From: Dromaius novaehollandiae
Lineage: Eukaryota > Chordata > Aves > Casuariiformes > Dromaiidae
NCBI RefSeq assembly: GCF_036370855.1
Contig: NC_088105.1
Span: forward strand, 12,095,619-12,159,618
Length of the DNA stretch: 64,000 nucleotides
Direction of reading: 5' to 3'
Shown: piece by piece, positions 60,576 through 64,000 of the stretch
Position numbering within the stretch: the first letter of the stretch is position 1
Layout of the letters: every line of letters starts with the position of its first letter
Program-made: the position numbers and the translations under genes
Notes under the pieces: generated by a model
What the model was told of the DNA's origin: nothing
The model's input: only the letters and a program-made list of their open reading frames with translations
Database searches by the model: none

Positions 60576-60587
60576 GGGGGGGGGGGG
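60576..60587. repeat. 12-base poly-G run
   Basis: A homopolymer run in intergenic DNA. Confidence 0.95.
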
Positions 60588-61904
60588 ATCAAGAGAAATG
60601 CAAGGCTTTGTAATCAGAAACAAAACCAGACCCAGATATTTGGGGACCAGCCCTTAGAAGCCCACTGCTCTTGGTGGGGGAAGATCACAGCAGCCCAGGC
60701 TGGAGGTAACCTCTAGCTTTGCTTAACCAGCAGCGTGGGGCAGGTGCCCAGGTCCTGGGGCTCAGCGCACCCCAGGCACCCCCCTGTGAACCACCTCAGC
60801 ATGCTCTGCGTGCAGGAGCACACGTGCCACACCACCAGCTCCAGCACGGCTTTTACAAAGAGCAGGTTGAATATTGCTTCTTCCTTAAAAAAGTTCCCTT
60901 TCAATGGAAAACTTCCTTTTCAATTTAAAAATAATCCCTTTGGTCAATGCTCATCACCCCTTCTGGAACACTCCGTGTTTTTTCAGTGTCACTGTGAAAA
61001 AAATGAATTTTGGAGTTTTTGTAGTTTTTGGTTTCCTGTTTCTTTCCCTTACTCATTTGATTCTCTCTCTCTCCTTTTCACAGCGAAATACTGGAGAATG
61101 AATCATGTCCCAGCATGGGAGTTCTAACAACTTGTTTCATTTTTATCTTTCTTTCTTTCCTGTTGTGACTATTCCTTTCCCCCGAACTTCCCCGCATTGC
61201 CGCGCGGCAGCACTGCAGTCCGGCAGGCGCAGAGACAACGCACGGCTGCACCTCACCGCGCCGTCTGCGGGAGGGCCAGGAGGGGCAGATCACTTAACAC
61301 TACACCTGTTTTACCAATAACAATACAGACAATCTGCCGGGTTCCTGGGAGGACACTTTCCCACCCGGATAATCTCCTTGTATTGAACACGTGCGTGCCT
61401 TCAACTCGTCTGAGGCTGCTCAGCTCAGCACCGATGGGAAGCGAGCGCCGCATCTCGCGGAGCCCTCTGGCGGAAATGGCTGCGGGGTCGGGGAGCTGCA
61501 CCGAGCCCTGCCGCTGCGAAGGGAGCCAGCCTGCCCCGGGGCACCCAGGTTTGGGCCACCCCGATGATTAGTTGTTGAAATAAAATGATTCTACTCAAAG
61601 CAGCAAACTTCTCCGGCTCTTCCTCTGCCGGAAGGGCTCGAAGGTGCCGGGCCACTCCATGCACGGCAGCAGCAAGCCCCTCTGCCTCGATGCAGGGTGA
61701 CAGCAAGCAGCAGCAACACCTGGCCTCCCTTGGCCTCAGGACTGTGCCCCCAGCACAAGGCACAGTACCCCAAGGGCTTTTCCCACACTGATTTGGGCTG
61801 CTAAATAGTCCCCAGAGGGTCCCTCAGCCCCATCCCGGGCTGGACCCGTGGCCCCAGCAGAGGAGGACACGGCACTGCAGGCTCCAGTCACACCTCTCCA
61901 GCAG

Positions 61905-62192
61905 TATTTGTTCCGTTGGCCTTTATTGAGAGTGAAAAAATAATTTAAAGCGATTATCTGTACAGGGGGGGCAGGTGGCTGGTTAGCTGGTGGGAGAATC
62001 TGCAGCGCCCCCGGGGCCGGGCCAGGGAGGGTTAGAGGGGGTGATTTACAGCTGTACAAAAACACGACAATCCCACCAAGGAGGAGCAGAGGGTGGGGAA
62101 AGCCTCCTGAGCCCTCACAGGGCTGGGGTGGAGGGGTGGGAGGCTGTGCAGGGCCACGGAGGGGCTGGGGTCCGTCCAGGGTGGCCAGACCC
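61905..62192 (-). other. RXRG: probable RXRG 3' UTR
   Basis: Sequence between the RXRG stop codon and the expected cleavage site after the AATAAA signal. A longer alternative 3' UTR is possible. Confidence 0.55.
61922..61927 (-). terminator. RXRG: RXRG poly(A) signal (AATAAA)
   Basis: AATAAA on the minus strand about 266 bases after the stop. A GTGT-containing stretch follows at about 61880-61900, as expected downstream of a cleavage site. The implied 3' UTR is short. Confidence 0.65.
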
Positions 62193-62340
62193 TCAGGTGA
62201 CCTGCAGGGGCGTCTCCAGCATCTCCATGAGGAAGGTGTCGATGGGGGTGTCCCCAATCAGCTTGAAGAAGAAGAGATGCTCCAGGCACTTCAGCCCGAT
62301 GGATCGCAGCGCCGGCAGGCGCAGGAGCAGTTTGGCAAAC
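62193..62340 (-). CDS. RXRG: RXRG last coding exon (AF-2 helix and stop)
   Basis: The exon starts with the last base of Arg, then [33 protein letters not shown] and [14 protein letters not shown], with TGA at 62193-62195. It includes helices 10-11, which form the dimer interface, and the helix-12 activation function FLMEMLE. The acceptor is CACCTTGCAG. Confidence 0.97.
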
Positions 62341-64000
62341 CTGCAAGGTGAGGAGCAGCGTCAGGGGTGCGGCAAAGGCATCAACCGCTTTCTCCCACGT
62401 GCGGCTGAGCCTGCGCTGGGGGCTGGATGGAGCCAGGGGGGCTGGTCCTGCATGCACAGCCTGGCCGGGGTGGGGGAACAGGGTCGTGCCTGAAGGAGCA
62501 GAGCCCAAGTCCTGCACCAAAACGGCTCTGAAAGTCCCCTTGCCCCAAGGTACCCTGGCTGATTCATATGGCTGAGCAGGGTGTGAAGAAAAAGGAGGTC
62601 CCTGTTTTCTTTCCCCATGCTTTCAAAACAGGGAAATAAGCATTTCTTTCCATATGCATAGAGGGAGAATATAAATATATATATTTTAAAGAATTTCACA
62701 TTTATAAACTTGCAAGGGGAAAAAAGAAAAGATGCCCCCAGACTCTCTCCCTGGCCAGGGCCCGAACTAAGGACTTGCATCTCCACCATGCAGTGAAGAT
62801 CACCTTCGAAACTTCACAGCCTCCGAGAGGCAGCGCAACCCTTCAGCGACACCACTGCCAGCCCTTTGCTCCCTCCGCGCGGCCCTGCTTCGAGCGTGGT
62901 GGCAGCGAGCTGACCTTCCTCCCCCTGCTCCCTCCCCACTAACTCCTTGCAGCTCTCTACAGCCAAGCTCAGAGCCAAAAATAGCAGAAGACGCTGCAGG
63001 CGCATCCCTTGCCTAACGGCCCCGCGCCGGATCTGGGACTGGCGTTTCAAGAGCTTGGCCAGCAGAGGGTAGGATTGGATCGAGAAGCTAGAAAATTGCA
63101 TCCCATCTACAGCCTGAAGGCTCCAGCACAGGATTAGGGCACTGACAGAATCCAACAGCCTTCAAGAGCCGGGTTTCCCACGCAATTTTGGCTGGCATCT
63201 TGCCCTTGCTTTGCTCCGGGCTGCAGGGCCACGGGGAAGCTCTTGTGGAGCTAGTGCAGATCCTGCTGCCTCTGCCTCCTCTCTTCAGGGTAGGCAGTTA
63301 GGGATGGGCAAGCAGGGACCGACCGCCCCTCCTTCATCCAGTCCCAAAACTGGAAGCTTCAAATGATGCTAATGGGAACCAATTCCCAGCACAGAGGGCA
63401 GGTGAGCTGTCAAACTCCTTGCTGCAGGACGCCATGAATGCTGGATGAGTGTCCTCGGATTCGAAGGGAAGCGGGACAAGTTCTGGAGGCAGTCATAAAT
63501 TCATAGAAACCAGGAGGTCAAAACAGCTGGAAATTCAGAGCTCCCCAGGAGGGAGCATCCTGCGTGCTCACTCTCACCCTCCATCTGGACCCCAGGGACA
63601 CTCACCGTCCCGGTTGCTCAGGGTACTTCTGCTTCGTGTAGGCTTCTAGCGTGGCATAGACCTTCTCCCGCAGCGACTCCACCTCTGAAGGACTGGACAG
63701 ACCCTTGGCATCTGGACAAGAGACAGACCCCGGACAGAGGGAATCACTGCAGCAGGGAAGCTTTTTGCCTCTGGAAGGCCAGGCTTGGCCCATCTCCCCC
63801 CACGTATGACCTGGCCCTGCCAGGCACCCGGCCACACCAGATGTGTGTCATGTCGTGCCACCAGGCAAAGACACACAGGAGCAGATCGCAGAGGCGGTGG
63901 GTGCTGTCCGTAGGGAAGGACTGAGGGCACGGCCCGGGGAAGGGAGCAGCGTGGGACTGCCCCAGCTCCAAGGGCCGGCAGCCCTGCGACTTACCCGGGT
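62193..64000 (-). CDS. RXRG: RXRG, retinoid X receptor gamma (3' part, gene continues beyond the window)
   Basis: A ligand-activated nuclear receptor that binds 9-cis-retinoic acid and forms heterodimers with RAR, TR, VDR and PPAR on direct repeats. Visible coding segments are 63995-64000, 63606-63711 and 62193-62340, giving the last 84 residues after a split Asp codon. They cover ligand-binding-domain helices from about H9-H10 to H12. Key sequence includes [19 protein letters not shown], the KYPEQPGR exon end, [15 protein letters not shown] in H10-H11 and the AF-2 core FLMEML in H12. I call gamma, not alpha or beta, from TLEAYTKQK and the ETPLQVT end, and from the LMX1A neighbour. The upstream LBD, DNA-binding and N-terminal exons lie outside the window. 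Confidence 0.95.
62341..63605 (-). other. RXRG: RXRG last intron (1.3 kb)
   Basis: A GT-AG intron between the last two coding exons. It contains a TATATAT-rich patch near 62670-62690. No other feature was seen. Confidence 0.9.
63606..63711 (-). CDS. RXRG: RXRG penultimate coding exon (LBD)
   Basis: The 106-base exon encodes (D)[16 protein letters not shown] then [18 protein letters not shown] and the first two bases of Arg. The acceptor is CTTGTCCAG and the donor GTGAGT. It forms helices near the RXR dimer interface. The frame joins the last exon without a stop. Confidence 0.95.
63712..63994 (-). other. RXRG: RXRG intron (283 bp)
   Basis: A short GT-AG intron with nothing further recognised in it. 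Confidence 0.85.
63995..64000 (-). CDS. RXRG: RXRG: last six bases of an upstream coding exon
   Basis: The minus strand reads ACCCGG followed by the donor GTAAGT. The bases complete the Asn-Pro codons and give the first base of the Asp codon finished by the next exon, matching the family sequence NPDAKG. The rest of the exon is outside the window. Confidence 0.85.

Larger units (their letters stand above)
55321..61890. other. intergenic region between RXRG and LMX1A
   Basis: About 6.6 kb with no supportable gene. It is GC-poorer than the LMX1A promoter. It contains a CCCCAC repeat (57532-57553), a poly-T hairpin (58172-58209) and a 12-G run (60576-60587). Open frames reach only about 185 codons and carry no domain. 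Confidence 0.6.

Noticed and set aside
62193-63711. Assignment of the receptor to RXRA or RXRB
   Set aside because: [16 protein letters not shown] and the ETPLQVT end fit gamma; as I recall them, alpha reads [16 protein letters not shown] with an EAPHQMT end and beta reads SLETYCKQK.

Overview
The window is a vertebrate nuclear locus, most likely from a bird. It holds one complete multi-exon gene, LMX1A (LIM-homeobox transcription factor 1-alpha), and the 3' end of a second, RXRG (retinoid X receptor gamma). Both are on the minus strand, the order and orientation I recall for this pair in tetrapods. I infer a bird from compact spacing (LMX1A about 47 kb, roughly 8 kb between the genes), high and uneven GC with CpG islands and long G runs, a CR1-like LINE tail, a few old MIR-like SINE remnants and few recognisable young repeats. 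A non-avian reptile is not excluded. I see no prokaryotic, viral or CRISPR-like content.

Layout by position. 1-6867: gene-free 3' flank and probable 3' UTR of LMX1A, with a (CA)n repeat and a possible poly(A) signal. 6868-8383: the five C-terminal LMX1A coding exons, tightly packed. 8384-11993: intron 3, with a CpG-rich block carrying a full CRE palindrome and a 33-bp tandem duplication. 11994-12226: the LIM2 exon. 12227-52968: one 40.7-kb intron with no supportable gene; it contains microsatellites, a 16-bp-period minisatellite, CR1 and MIR-like remnants and many AT-rich, homeobox-site-rich blocks that look like candidate enhancers. 52969-53155: LIM1 exon. 53729-53804: first coding exon, inside a CpG island that runs to about 55.3 kb. 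55.3-61.9 kb: intergenic. 61922-64000: RXRG poly(A) signal, last two coding exons and six bases of the exon before them.

The spliced LMX1A frame is open through all eight coding exons, every intron is GT-AG, and the product is 381 residues with two LIM domains, a homeodomain, a Q-rich stretch and the family's conserved C-terminus. LMX1A specifies midbrain dopaminergic and roof-plate/inner-ear fates. RXRG is a nuclear receptor that heterodimerises with RAR, TR and other receptors. The two are neighbours by ancient synteny, not by shared pathway.

I found no evidence for a new biological system. The points most worth checking are the candidate enhancers in intron 2 (two contain POU-dimer-like palindromes), the minisatellite, the MIR-like remnants beside exons, and the short LMX1A-RXRG spacing.
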